Notes under the pieces: generated by a model
Databases searched by the model: none
What the model saw: the letters and a program-made list of their open reading frames with translations, nothing else
What the model was told of the DNA's origin: nothing
Translations under genes and position numbers: made by a program
Part shown: positions 35,540 through 49,640 of the stretch, piece after piece
Layout of the letters: each line of letters begins with the position of its first letter
Position numbering within the stretch: position 1 is the stretch's first letter
DNA from: Filosporella fistucella
Taxonomy: Eukaryota; Ascomycota; Leotiomycetes; Helotiales
Assembly (NCBI GenBank): GCA_030077755.1
Contig: JAQJZZ010000015.1
Span: 2,441,531-2,505,530, forward strand
Length of the DNA: 64,000 nucleotides
Direction of reading: 5' to 3'

Positions 35540-37020
35540 CGCTTACGGACGATAAACGAGTGGGATATTATTCGGGACCGAGTAAATATAAATATGGCAC
35601 ATATTTAGGAAATAGCTATACCCGATTATATATGCTTTCTTTATCTTAATATTAATAAGTATATTTCTCTTTTAAAATGGCTTTATACCCTAGATATCAC
35701 TAGCCGCATTAATTATAAGCACTATAAGTTAATAAATATACTTACTTAAGCCTTATCATTTACCTTTAACTCTAAACTAATAAATATAGGTACTAAGATT
35801 TAAAAGATAAAATTTAAGTAATGGAGAGGCGGAGGGCAAGTTATTAATATAGGATTAGGCGATATTATAATAGCCTATAAGTATATATGATTTCCCTTAT
35901 AAATAAATTAGGATCGGTTTTAATTCCTATTAAAGTTTACTTAAAATCTGGCCTTTAATAATAATATGCTTCGCGAGATATACCGAGCTAATTAAAAGGT
36001 TATTAAGGATGCTAAGGAAAACCTAGCCTAACTTAAAGCTATATTATCTTAGCTATAATTATATTAATCGGATAATATATATCTTAAGTGGATTTTAAGG
36101 TACCTTTATCACATTTTAATAGTAGCTTACCGTAAGGAAGTCTTCCGTTATTAAAAGGATCTTATCCGGCTAGAATTTGAGGAAAAGGCTCTTTTAGGAG
36201 ATATCCCCCTTTATTAGCAATTTATTCTTAGCCATTTTAGACCTGAATCGGTTAAGAAACTCCATATTATTAAGCCTTAACAGACGAAGATAAAGATAAT
36301 AGAAGCTATTGCTAGCTATTTATAGGATCCTAATATAAAGGGCGAAAGTAGTCTAATGCGGAAAGGATGGGAGTTAGCACTATTCCGGGTCTTAGCTTAA
36401 AAAGTAAAAGAGTTACTCGAGTATTACTTAGGAAAAAAGTAAATAAAAGATTTTCGAGAATTAATTAAGCGGTATTTTATTATAACCTATTAGATCTTTT
36501 TATAGCCGACTATTACTAAGTTTATCTAGCGCGGATATAAGAATATTATTTAATATTTTATAATTTATTATTTACGTTTAGCATTCTTAAACCACTAGCC
36601 TAATAATAAAGCATTTCCCCCTAAATGGTTATTAAAGACTGCCTTAAGGATGCCGGATATATATAAACCACACGAAGATTATTACCTTATAATAAAGGCT
36701 AAGGCTAATAAATGGATGCCGGACTAGCGACCTATAAACGGCTATAAAGGCCCAATTATGCCATATCTCATAGGCCCTAAAGAAATTATAGGGATCCTAT
36801 ATATAAGTAGCTTAATCGATATCCAAGATACCCTTAAGCGCTAGTGGACCGAGATACAGGAAAAAATGGGTAATAAGGAAGAGGCAATTAAAATATTATA
36901 AAGGAGCGCATAAGGAGATATTATAATTATGCTCGTATACTTTCCTAGTTCTTTCTAATATAGGATAAATTATGAGTAAATAGCCGATAGGCATTATCTT
37001 ATTATAAATAAATTAGCTTA
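35540..37020 (+). pseudogene. RIP-degraded long ORF (ORF-A) of the 6.9-kb element, copy 1
   Basis: One plus-strand frame can be followed without indels for about 490 codons, interrupted almost only by TAA and TAG plus one TGA. Legible segments include LKWLYTLDITSRINYKHYKL, LREIYRAN, IIEAIASYL, FLNH and INGYKGPIMPYLIGPKEIIG. The frame probably began further left (around 34 kb). I do not recognise the family. The equivalent region in copy 2 is about 42,456-43,936. Confidence 0.5.
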
Positions 37021-37550
37021 TTATAGCTTATTTATCTATTATTAAACTTAATATAGAGTTCCATCCTAGGTCTAACCCTTATTTATTCCCTCTTAAATAA
37101 ATAGAATCTTAATTATAATTATAGGGAAATACGGGCACGCATATATATTAAGTATTAAAGGCAAAGTAGCCTATCTTCTTAAATCTTATACTTAAAAGCT
37201 ATAAAAAAGGCAAGCTAAACGTAAGTAAAAAGGATATTATTTAATAAACTTTGGGTAGCTTATCTCTTTTTACTTATATAAAATAATTAATTAAAGCCAA
37301 AGTCTTATTTAAAATATATTATTTGCAAAAATTCATATTTAAAGATAAACTTTTAATTTGATTTTAAAAGTGAATTAATTAAATCATATCCTAAGAGGAA
37401 GGGACCTAGCTAGTCTATATAAACCCCCCCTTTTTCCTATTCTCTTAGATTTTCTTTTCCTTTAATATAACTTTTTTTTTAATAAATTGCCTCCCTATTT
37501 GACTCCTATTTGCTCTACCCTTTCTCTAATAAAAAGTTGGATTTGGGGAT

Positions 37551-37660
37551 TAGCAAATAGGGAGCGAATCGCCTCCTATTCGGTCCACCCTTCTTTTAAT
37601 TAAGAGTTAGATTAGGGGACTAGCGAATAGGGAGCAAATCGCCTCCTATTTACACTTTAA
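37551..37660 (+). repeat. 70-bp direct repeats upstream of ORF-B
   Basis: TAGCAAATAGGGAGCGAATC at 37,551 recurs as TAGCGAATAGGGAGCAAATC at 37,621, each followed by GCCTCCTATT. They lie between a TATATAAACC box (about 37,420) and the ORF-B start, so they may be promoter repeats. The same arrangement is in copy 2 (about 44,467-44,576). Confidence 0.6.
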
Positions 37661-37780
37661 TCATCACTTATTTGCCACCTATTTATTAGCTAATCATATG
37701 CTAATTACCCTTTAACCACATCCCACCTTATATTTCTTTAAAATCAAATTACCACCTATTCACTACCTTACCATACTATT

Positions 37781-39040
37781 ATGCCACTTAAGTTAACCCC
37801 CCCTAAGGGAAAAAAGAATATTATTATAAAGGTCGCTAAGGGTGATTTTAACTCGGAGAAGCCTATAAAAGGTTTATAATTGGATAAGCCATTTAATAAA
37901 TCCTTAATCTTTACTCACTAGCCATTTTCTATCCCCTTAATACGTATTTTTATACTAATCGACTCCTATCCCTTTATAATTCGCTTATTAATCGATTTTA
38001 AAGACCTAGATTATCGGCCCCGCTTATGCATTTAACCAAATCCATGCTAATGGCATCTTAATAGCAAATGCTTATTAGTAATATATTAGCGCTTTCGCTT
38101 ATATAAGCCTCTTTAACGTCTTCGGCCGGGGTATAAAGAAATATATTAAGCCCTTTTAATAAGTAATCTTGATTTGAGTAACCGCCGATTTGCTTACTAA
38201 TAGCCCCCAAATAGCTATATAATCTGCCCTAAGTATGGCGTGAATGGCACTTAATATAGTCGCTATATCGGTCTTAAAAAGGGCACTAAATGCTAATCCG
38301 CTATAATATTAAATATAGACTTTCAGACGCTTGCTATTAAGATTATTAAAACCGCTACCAAGTTTAATAGCATCTTAAAAGGTTATAAATCCACTACGCT
38401 TAATGAGTAGAGAGATATAAATAAGGAAATTGCTCTAGAGTTAAAGGCTCTCTTTACGAGTTTTATATATATAAAAACCGGTGCTATAGTGAGTTCTATT
38501 CTCTCTAAATCAGATTGCTATTTAATTGCTAATAGCCTAAAAAGAAGCGTGGAATCGCTCTCCCTAAAACCCTTATTAAAAAGCAAAAATACTCTAAGTT
38601 TACCGCTAAGCAGCATTTAACCCAGCTTAATAAGGACCTTAATCTTTATTATAATAGCGTTAATATAAAGCTTAATAATATCTTAATTAATTAAATTGAG
38701 ATTTTAAAGGGCCTTTAATTTATTATTAATAAAATAAAACTTCTTGCTCGGTAAGTGCTTTATTTATTTATAATTGGATTCCTATTTGCTCACTATTTAT
38801 AGCCAATCTATTCGGGCCCGGGCTCGTATTAATTATCTAATAAACTTGATATAAAGTATTAGTTACGTTATAAACAATATTAACGCAGCTATTAATAAGG
38901 GTCAAGTTAATGCTTAGGGCAATTCTATTAAACCCCGAAAAGCTTATTATTTACTCTTTAATTTGGATACGTTTTCTAACCTATCCAATAACGAGTCGGA
39001 GGAATAAGAGGATAAGCCTAAGGAGGAAGAGGGTTAATTT
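37781..39040 (+). pseudogene. RIP-degraded second ORF (ORF-B) of the 6.9-kb element, copy 1
   Basis: It begins ATGCCACTTAAG and encodes a Lys-rich start, KGKKNIIIKVAKGDFNSEK, which is also readable in copy 2 (ATG at 44,697). It is followed by stop-laden sequence and an acidic Glu/Lys stretch near 39,000. A pyrimidine-rich leader precedes it. No known family; frame continuity was not fully checked. Confidence 0.4.
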
Positions 39041-39362
39041 AGCTCCTATTCGCTAGCGAATCGGTTATAGGTGGCTAATAGGTAAGCTAATAGCTATATT
39101 TGGGGTATTTGGGAGTAAAACTTATATATAGATTTTCTTACTTACTTTTAACCATTTAATAGGAGGCATTTAAGGGGCGGATAGGCATTTAATAATAGGC
39201 GTTAATATAATAATACCCTTATGGAATTGATACTTTTAATTTAAAATTAACTTTTCTTTTACTTATGATTTGAAAATAAATAAGTCGCGAATAGCTATCT
39301 ATCTAATATTATTTATTAATAAGCTAAGTAGCTTACCTAACCTTATTTATTCACCTTTAAAG

Positions 39363-42300
39363 GTCCAGGTTACGGGCGGTGGCCGGCTAAGCGAGGCGGC
39401 CACGCCTCGCCCCCGCGATCCTTAACGGCGACCGTGGCAGAGATAAATTAATCTAGGGCCAAATTAGGTGCTAATCGGATGCAAATAGGCTAGGAATTAA
39501 TCGCGCATCGCATGCCCTTTATTCCTTATCTTTATTTTAATTATAACTTCTTTAATTTCATTTTAATAAGGACCTAGGCTTATTACGTGATATTATGCAA
39601 TATTATATTAAGCTTAATCATAAAGCGTTACCCGATTTAATAATATATAATATCATATAATATTTAATCCTATTTACCTTAAAATAATCTTATTATTACG
39701 ACCACTACTTATCCTAATATTAATTACTTCTCCCTTAAATAAATACCACTTATGCTATATTTCTTCCCCAAGCCCCTCTCGAATTATTACCGTATTATTA
39801 GCGGTTAACATGCCATCAAAGCTATCGCCGCGAGAGAGAAAGCGCTAAGCTATTAAGCGAACCTACCGGTAGCGATAAAAAATCGCAAACCGCGGCTAGT
39901 AGCCTATTCCACCAAGCTCCTTTATTCCTACTATATTCCCTAAGCTACCAAGCCAAAATATAATAGCATCTTTCTCATTTACCATAGCTCTTTTAAGTAG
40001 CGCTAAATCCATATCTCTAGTATTTAATACTTAATACCAGGTAAATTGCGATACCCTATACCCTTAATATCTTTAGGCATTTAGCTTACTTAATATATAA
40101 AGTCGAGTCCCTCGAATAATAAGACGCTATAGTCCATTAAGGTTAGGGTTATTATTTAGGCCGTTATAAGTAAATAATAATCCGAGTCTTAATAACTATT
40201 AAATAGACCTTAAGTAGACCTTAATTCCCCTTCCTATAATTCCTTATCCAGCTTTATTATTAGAGCCTAAAGAAATATACTTTTCTCTCAGGTCGCCTAC
40301 CCCTCCCTTTATCCGTGAAAATAATGAGCCAAATAAAAGCTACTCTAGCTCCCGACTCCTAAGTAATAACTCATAATCACGTAGCCCTCTATTATCTCAT
40401 TATTCCGAGCAAATATATAGGCTATTAAATAGCAACTTAGTCTTAAGTAAAGATATTATCCATCTATATGCAAAGTCCGAACCAAATTTTAATAATTTAT
40501 ATGCTTACTCGCTACCTAATACCGATCCGGGCCTAAATTATTAGCAAAGCGCTAGGGATATTAGCTCTAATAATAAATTAGCTTATATATCACCCGGGAG
40601 CGAGTAAGAGGAGACCCGATCTATTAAAGATAAAGAATAAGCCCTTAAAGACCAGCTACTCGGGATGGATTTAAGGGGCAAAGAGAGTGATAGGCCTAAG
40701 CTAGAGGAGGTTAAGGGGGACGGCGAGGTAAAGGAGATTGAGGTAAATAGAGAGGCGGAGGAAATCGAGGTAGATATCCCGCTTAAGCTTGCTTGCCACT
40801 TAATACGCTTTTAAGGGTGCTTTATAAAAAAGCATAAAGAGATCGCGGATAAGCATTAAATCGACTTTAAATTACTTATTCCTAAATAATACTTAATTCT
40901 CTAAGAATATAATACGTTAATTATAAGATGTGATTTGCCTAAACGGCTATTTAAGGCTAACCTACTTATATATTCGGATTATAATGAAAATATTTCGCGA
41001 AGCTAGTTAATAGCATTTAAAGGCCTAGTCTACTTTATTATTCCGTAAATTAGGGTCCTAATAAGGAGCGATTAGGAATTAAGTAATATAAGGAGTAATA
41101 ATAAAGAAGAGCCGGATATATTAGAGCCCCTAATTTATTTGTACCTGCGCTACTCCTAATATTGGATAGACCAGACTAAGGCTCGCTTTAATATTAATAG
41201 CTTTCTTAGGTTTATTCAAAGCCCGGCCTTTGCCAAATAAGGACTCCTTATTACATTTTACCCAAAGTTTAATGCTAACCTTTATATGAATCTCAAGTTA
41301 TTTATAAGCGTGCCAAGGATTATAACTTAGGGCGAAAGAGTTATAAAACGGACTTATAAGGTGCCATTATATAAAGTTCCGCATTATTGCTAAGGGAGAG
41401 TAATTAGTTATAATAATATTAGTATATTCTGGTTTTTCCCGCGTATATACGCATTAAATTTTATAACTAGTTTCCTTAAAACCAATGAGAGTATAAGCCA
41501 TAATTTATTATAGCTATAAATTAACTCGATCCTAATCCCGGCTCTATTTCATCATTATTTGGGTTTAAATAAATAGCATTACCCCTCATTTTAGAGATAT
41601 GCTCGCCGGCAAGCATTATTCTATTAGCGAATTAAACCTTTATTATCCAATAATAAAGGGGAGTCGGAATACCGCGCACTTGCCTTATATTATCCTCTTT
41701 ACCCTTTAGCGCTTATTATAATTTGGCAGGATATCTAAGAGCAATTGCTCCTCTTACTAAATTAAATTTTCCGTGGCGCTTAGCTTTTTTTCTTAAGCAA
41801 AAATACCAAGATCTAATATTTTATACTAATAATCGCCAAAGCCTAGTAAGCGTTTAATACCTCTCTTTTTAATGCTATAAACTTCACTTACTTATAGCGA
41901 GATAAGTGCTAGATTAATCTTGGTAAAGAGACTATTTACTTAAATTATAAATTTAATACGCCCGTAAATGGAGGGATATTTAAAGCCGACTCGATGCCGA
42001 TTACCTATTTACTTTATACCTATTATTAAGAGAGTTTTATACATTAGGCAAAATTATTTAAAGGGAAAAAATTAGTGAAATTTAGACTTTATCTTATAGC
42101 TATATTATGAGATATAAGTAATATAACCCTAAAAATGTTAAGATTGAGCAAGAAGCGGCTAATTAGCTAGGTTTTATTATAAAGCTATAATTCCATTAAG
42201 GAATTCTTTAATATAGCCAAAAATAAACCTTTCTCCTATAAATCTTTAAACCAAGTCGGTTAGGATAATGAGATTAGGAAGCTCTTATACCGGCTTAGGA

Positions 42301-45300
42301 AAGATATATCTAAAAAGGCAATTAAGGGAATTCTCGAGGGATATTAATGAGATAAAGGATTCTTATATAATGCTATAACGGATAATAAAGGGCTATCGTT
42401 TGGCTGCCGCGAAGAGCATCGCATTTCACTATTATTTATGGATTAATTAAAAGACCGCTTATGGACGATAAATGAGTGGGATATTATTTGAAACCGAATA
42501 GATATAAATATAGCACATATTTGGGAGATAGCTATACCCGATTATATATGCTTTCTCTATCTTAATATTAATAAGTATATTTCTCTTTTAAAATGGCTTC
42601 GTACCCTAAATATCACTAGCCGCATTAGTTATAAGTACTATAAGTTAATAAGTATGCTTATTTAAGCCTTATTATTTACCTTTAACTCCGGATTAATAAA
42701 TATAGGCACCGAGATCTAAAAGATAGAATTTAAGCGACGGAGAAGCGGAGGGCAGGTCATTGGTATGGGATTAGGTAATATTATAATAGCTTACGGGTAT
42801 GCATGGTTTCCCTTATAAATAGATTAGGATCGGTTTCAATTCCTGCTAAAGTTTACTTAAAATCTAGCCTTTAATAATAATATGCTTTATAAGATATATT
42901 AAGCTAACTAAAAGGTTATTAAGGATGCTAAGGAAAACCTAGCCCGATTTAAAGCTATATTATCTTAGCTATGGTTATATTAATCGGATAATATATATTT
43001 TAAGTGGATTTTAAGGTACCTCTATTATATTTTAATAATAGCTTATTATAAAGAAGTCTTTTATTATTAAAAGGATCTTATCCGGCCAGAATTCGAGGAG
43101 AAGGCTCTTTTAGGAGATATCCCCCTTTATTGGCAATTTATTCTTAGCCATTTTAAACCCGAATCGGTTAAGAAACTCTATATTATTGAGCCTTAATGGA
43201 CGAAGACAAAGATAATAGAAGCTATTGCTAGCTATTTATGGGATCCTAATATAGAGGGCGAAAGTAGTTTAATACGGAAAGGATAGGAGTTAGCACCATT
43301 CCGGGTCTTAGCTCGAAAAGCAAAAGAGTTACTCGAGTATTACTTAGGAAAAGAGTAAATGAAAGATTTTTAAGAATCGATTAAGCGGTATTTTATTATA
43401 ACCCATTAAATTTTCCTATAGCCAATTATTATTAAGTTTATCTAGCGCGGATATAAGAATATTATTTAGTATTTCATAGTCTATTATCTACGTTTAGCAT
43501 TCTTAAACCACTAGCCTAATAATAAAGCATTTCCCCCTAAATGGTTATTAAAGATTACCTTAAGGATGCCGGATATATATAGACCACACAAAGATTATTA
43601 CCTTATAATAGAGGCTAAGGCCAATAAATGGATGCCGGACTAGCGACTTATAAATGGCTATAAAGGCCCAATTATGCCATACCTCATAGGCCCTAAGGAA
43701 ATTATAGGGATCCTATATATGAGTAGCTTAATCGATATTTAAGATATCCTCGAGCGCTAGTGGACCGAGACACGGGAAAAAATGGGTAATAAGGAGGAGG
43801 CAATTAAAATATTATAAAGGAGCGCGTAAGGGGATATTACAATTATGCCCATATACTTTCCTAGTTCTTTCTGGTATAGGATAAATTGTGAATAAATAGC
43901 CGATAGGCATTATCTTATTATAAATAAATTAGCTTATTATAGCTTATTTATCTATTATTAAACTTAATATAGAGTTCCATCCTAGGTCTAACCCTTACTT
44001 ATTCCCTCTTAAATAAATAGAATCTTAATTATAATTATAGGGAAGTATAGGCACGCGTATATATTAAGTATTAAAGGCAAAGTAGCCTATCTTCTTAAAT
44101 CTTATACTTAAAAGCTATAAAAAAGGCAAGCTAAACATAAGTAAAAAGGATATTATTTAATAAACTTTGGGTAGCTTATCTCTTTTTATTTATATAAAAT
44201 AATTAATTAAAGCCAAAGTCTTATTTAAAATATATTATTTGCAAAAATTCATATTTAAAGATAAACTTTTAATTTGATTTTAAAAGTGAATTAATTAAAT
44301 CATATCCTAAGAGGAAGGGACCTAGCTAGTTTATATAAACCCCCCCTTCTTCCTATTTTCTTAGATTTTCTTTTCCTTTAATATAACTTTTTTTTTGATA
44401 AGTTGCCTCCCTATTTGACTCCTATTCGCTTTACCCTTTCTCTAATAAGAAGTTGGATTTAGGGACTAGCGAATAGGGAGCGAATCGCCTCCTATTCGGT
44501 CCACCCTTCTTTTAATTAAGAGTTAAATTAGGGGACTAGCAAATAGGGAGCGAATCGCCTCCTATTTACACTTTAATTATCACTTATTTGCCACCTATTT
44601 ATTAGCTAATTATACGCTAGTCACCCTTTAACCATATCCTACCTTATATTTTTTTAAAACCAAATTATTACCTATTCGCTACCTTACCGTATTATTATGC
44701 CACCCAAGTCGACCCCCCTTAAAGGAAAAAAGAGTGTTATTATAAAGGTTGCCAAGGGTGATTTTAACTCGGAAAAGCTTATAAAAGGTTTATAATTGGA
44801 TAAGCCATTTAATAAATCCTTAATCTTTATTCACTAGCCATTTTCTATCCCCTTAATACGTATTTTTATATTAATTGACTCTTATCCCCTCACGATTCGC
44901 TTATTAATTAATTTTAAAGACCTAGATTATTAGCCCCGCTTATGCATTTAATCAAATCTATGCTAATGGCGTCTTAATAGCAAATGCTTATTAGTAATAT
45001 ATTAGCGCTTTCGCTTATATGAGCCTCTTTAACGTTTTCGGCCGGGGTATAAAAAAATATATTAAGCCCTTTTGGTAAGTGATCTTAATTTAAGTAATTG
45101 CCGATTTATTTATTAATAGCCCCCGAATAGCTATATAATTTGCCCTAAATATGGCGTGAATAGCACTTAATATAATCGCTATATTAGTCTCAAAAAGGGC
45201 ACTAAATGCCAATCCGCTATGGTATTAAATATAAACTTTTAGACGCTTATTATTAAGATTATTAAAACCGTTACCAAGTTTAATAATATCTTAAAAGGTT

Positions 45301-46280
45301 ATAAATCCATTACGCCTAACGAGTAGAGAGATATAGATAAGGAAATTGCTTTAGAGTTAAAGGCTCTCTTTACGAGTTTTATGCATATAAAAACCGGTGT
45401 TATAATGAGTTTTATTCTCTTTAAATTAGATTGCCATTTAATTGCTAATAGCCTAAAAAGAAGCGTGGAATCGCCCTCCCTAAAACCCTTGCCAAAAAGC
45501 AAAAATATTCCGAGTTTGCCGCTAAGTAGCATCTGACCTAGCTTGATAAGGACCTTAATCTTCGTTATAATAGCGTTAATATAAAGCTTAATAATATCTT
45601 AATTAACTAAATTAAGATTTTAAAGGGCCTTTAGTTTATTGTTAATAAGGTGAAACTTCTTATTTAATAAGTGCTTTATTTACTTATAATTGGATTCCTA
45701 TTTACTTACTATTTATAGCCGATTTATTCGGGCCCGGGCTTATATTAATTATCTAATAGACTCGGTATAAAGCATTAATTACATCGTGAATAATATTAAC
45801 GCAGCTATTAATAAGGGTTAAGTTAATGCTTAGGGCAATCCTATTAAACCCTGAAAAGCTCATTATTTGCTCTTTGATTTAGATATATTTTCTAATCCAT
45901 TTAATAACGAGTCGGAGGAATAAGAGGATGAGCCTAAGGAGGAAGAGGGTTAATTTAGCTCTTATTTGCTAGCGAATCGGTTATGGGTGGCTAATAGGTA
46001 AGCCAGTAGCTATATTTAAGGCGTTCGGGAATAGAACTTATATATAGATTTTCTTGCTTGCTTTTAACCATTTAATAGGAGGCGTTTAAGGGGCGGATAG
46101 GCGTCTAATAATAGGCATTAATATGATAATACCCTTATAAAATTAATACTTTTAATTTAAAATTAACTTTTCTTTTATTTGTGGTTTAAAAATAAATAAG
46201 TCACGAATAGCTATTTATCTAGTATTATTTATTAATAAGCTAAGTAGCTTACCTAACCTTATTTATTTACCTTTAAAGGT
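39363..46280 (+). mobile_element. Unclassified 6.9-kb repeat element, copy 2
   Basis: Head-to-tail with copy 1, with the same GC-rich hairpin at 39,391-39,410. Differences from copy 1 are mostly transitions (for example gttgcgggcggcgg against gttacgggcggtgg), as expected if both were mutated by RIP after duplication. Confidence 0.65.
39391..39410. repeat. GC-rich hairpin at the start of copy 2
   Basis: Identical to the hairpin at 32,475-32,494, offset exactly 6,916 bp. It is unchanged although flanking bases have mutated. Confidence 0.85.
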
Positions 46281-48440
46281 ATATCGCATTCTTTTTAGCT
46301 ATATTTTAAATATTTTCTTTTAAGCAAATAAAATCTCAAACGAGGCTGCAGGCAAACACGGGCGCCTATAGCTACTACTTTAAAAGTAAAAAGTAATCCA
46401 ATTAAATGCCATATTTCCTTATTACCTTAAAGCGGGGTAAGTATAATTTATTTGAGTAGATATGAATCCATAGAATACTCGGATAACTAATATACTTTTA
46501 TTTATATATAAAATTATATTATATAACAAGTCACTCACTTAATACTTAAATTCAAATCCTTTACTATTAAAGTCAAACTTATTATATATTTTTATAAAGT
46601 AAATTAATGCTTAGGATAAACCCAAGTTATAATAAGGGTATAACTAATTATATAAACCTCCCTTATTCCCTTTCTCATAACTTGTCTTATCCTTTTCTAT
46701 AATTCTTCTTCTTAGTGAGTCCACCTCTTATTTAACACCTATTTAATATTTATTCGCTTTACCCTACCTTTTACCTAATTAATAGCTATTCGCTTAAGCA
46801 ACTAAGACTAGGCCTTAGGGTTATTGCCCTCTAATATTTTCTCTAATACTTGTCTTAAGCTAATAGCTACCGAGTAAATGGTGAGTAAATTATTATAAGC
46901 ATATTATTCCCCATAATCTTTATAGCTAATAGCCACCTAGCATTTAACCCTTTACTATCCACTTAAGCCTCTATCACACTCGCTTTACCTATTATTCCCT
47001 CTATTATAAGTTTTGCATTATTATCTGCTCCCGCTCCTTCCGCCTCCTAGTCAACTAATAAGAGGGGTATAATTCCCCTTCCTGCCCCTCCCCAACTCGT
47101 TATTATTAAGCGCTTATAAGTTCCCTAACCGGCTAGAAATACCTAGCCCGTCCATTATATTCCCTTCCCGCTTAACTTAACTATATATATCTCATCGCTA
47201 ATTATTCGCTCGCGAACCGCTAGCTAATCCCTAGCTATCTAGGTTATTACGGGTCTCAAGTATATTTCTAATAAAATTTATGCTAAAGGCGATTTGTTAA
47301 AGAATGCTTGCCATTAATGTGTGCTTGCGATATCATAATTGAGTTTTTCCTAAACGCTTGGCCGAGGCATTAACAATTTTAATAAGGTCTTTTTATAAGT
47401 GTTTTTACCCTATATTTATAACAATTTAGCGCCTAATAAATATTAAATAATTGCATAAAGCATGCTTCTTTTAATATTAGTGGCACATAATACGGACGCT
47501 ACATTGGCCTGGGCAAGGGCTAATTCTATTATAAGGTGAGCTTAATTAACCTATAACTTTATAGCTATTCGTTAATTATTTAATAAATCCCTAAAGTAAA
47601 TTATTCGCAAGCCAAGAAGGTTATCGCCGTCGTTACCTAATAGAATAAGATTATAATGGCCGAGTCTATAAAGGCGCTTAATAAAATGACGGCAGACCAA
47701 TATGCCATTTTCTAAGAGTTAGTCATAAAGGCAAAAGATTATGCCTAGCTCTTATAAGGTCTCCGCGTGAGTATTATTATAAAGAATTTTTCTTACCACT
47801 TGCATGCTAATAATTACTTATTTAAAATCGAGGTGATTTCGTTTTGACCCTAATTAAGAAGCGAAAAGCTAAAGATGCGTTTGCTATTAAGAAGATCTCC
47901 GCTATTAAATACTTAATAAATCGTGATTAATTAAGCATGGAAGAAAAGGTAGAAAGTATTAGTTAAGCTATTAATAAGATATCTAATTACCTCCTCACTA
48001 TCTAGAAATCCCTCCTAGCTATGCTTAGGTAAGTAATCTAGCCGCTCCTTATTTAACGGCGGATAGCTAAGCAATTATAGCCGAGCCGAACTTTCTCATG
48101 GCCGTGAGCGCCATCTTTATAAAGCTATGCAAGCTCTTAATGCTAGTTTAAATAAACTTATCACGGAAGTTAATATTAGTAAGATCGAGGACGATTAGCT
48201 AGACTTGGTTAAGTTACTATCGGCTAAGGTAGCGGACTTAGACTTGACTTCCGATTATAATATGGATAAAGAGTCTAAAGATGGTAAGGACTAATTTTAT
48301 TCCTATTCGCTAGTAAATCGATTACGGGTGGCTAAAGGATAAGCCAGCAATCGTATTTAGGGCAAATAGGATTAAGAATTAAGTAAATATTACTTTATAA
48401 TCTTTTTTATTACTTGTCAATTATTTTTTAGGGGCGTTTA
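46281..48440 (+). repeat. Diverged partial relative of the element's ORF-B half
   Basis: Its order of landmarks parallels the right third of the 6.9-kb unit: a TATATAAACCTCCCTT-like leader (about 46,650), TTCGCTTTACC, then CTATTCGCTAGTAAATCGATTACGGGTGGCTAA (split here at about 48,300) and a GGGGCGTTTATA motif. Sequence identity is low, so it is a different family member rather than a third tandem copy. A Lys/Asp-rich stretch (ISKIEDD, LDLVKLLSAKVADLDLT) is readable near 48,180-48,260. Confidence 0.5.
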
Positions 48441-49640
48441 TAGCAGGAATGGATATCCTTAGGGTATTATTTAATAAGCACTTATAATTAATAAAATTTT
48501 TATTTTATAATTTATAAAGTATTTAAAATTAAAATTAATAATTATTTTTTATAAGATTTTCTATATAAATTTAATTATAAGAGCTTATATATAAAACTTT
48601 TTTAAATTATTTTATATATTTAATATAATTATATTAAAATTAAAATACTTAAAATTATTAATAAATCTTAAAAACAAAAGTATAATAATTATTATATAAA
48701 TTAATATTTATATAATAATTTTAAATAAGAAATAAATATATTATAAAAAGATTTTAATTTATAATATTATTAAATATAAAAAATATTATTTAAAGTTAAA
48801 TATAAAGCTTTTATATAATAATTAAAATATTAATCTTATATTATAAAATAATAAGAAGTATATTATTTAAATATATAATAAATAATATAATAATTAAAAT
48901 AATAAGGATAATATTTAAAAAAAAAAAAAAAAAAAATTATATTTAAGCTATATTATATATAAAATAAATATTAAAGCAAAAAAATTATTTATTAATAAAA
49001 TATATAATTTAAAATTATAAAGTCTTAACTTTAATATATATATTTTTCTTTAAGAATAATCTTTTCTTAATTATTTTAAATTTTTTTTTTTTATATTTTA
49101 ATCCTTTATAAATTAAAAACCCTTTTAATAATTATTCTTAATAAAGTTTTGCTTAAGAAATAAGAAAGTCCTAGGTTTATAAGGAGGAAATCCTATATAT
49201 AAATCTATTACGGTTATAATTATAATTATAGCCTAAGGCTTAATAAACCGGTTAAGCTATATAGGGAATTATAATTAAAGAATTATAAGGCAAATATTAT
49301 ATAATTAAATTAAGAGAATTAAATAAATTAAGGGAATTAGTTCTTAATTTAATTAATTTATATTAATTTAAATAATTTATTAAGGAATAAAGATTTTATA
49401 TAAGATTAGCACTTTTGCTATTAAATAAGAGCTTTATGCTTAATTTTAAATAATATTCTTTATATTTAATAATATTATAATTAAAATATATTTATAATAT
49501 ACTTATTCCTTATTTAAAATTATTATATAAGCATTAGCCTAATTCTAGTTTTCAAAGATTATAATATAATCGGGTTTTTTTTATATAATAAAATTAAGGT
49601 ATAGTTTATATAAGCACTTAATTAAAATATAATATAGTCC
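48441..49640. other. Extremely AT-rich spacer
   Basis: About 1.2 kb almost wholly A and T, with a 20-bp A run at 48,917-48,936 and a 12-bp T run at 49,081-49,092. No gene is visible. A shorter stretch of similar composition precedes the telomere-proximal helicase copy (about 58,370-58,690), so it may belong to the helicase upstream region. Confidence 0.6.

Larger units (their letters stand above)
32447..39362 (+). mobile_element. Unclassified 6.9-kb repeat element, copy 1
   Basis: The unit starts at GTCCAGGTT followed by a GC-rich hairpin and ends at CCTTTAAAGGT. It is repeated directly afterwards with an offset of 6,916 bp checked at several anchors. No LTRs or terminal inverted repeats were found. 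It carries two degraded coding tracts in plus orientation (about 35.5-37.0 kb and from an ATG at 37,781). I could not assign it to a transposon class; the mobile nature is inferred from the duplication and RIP. Confidence 0.65.

Noticed and set aside
32447..46280. LTR retrotransposon with two LTRs
   Set aside because: The 6.9-kb units are far too long to be LTRs, contain coding tracts, and have no internal region between them or visible reverse-transcriptase motif.
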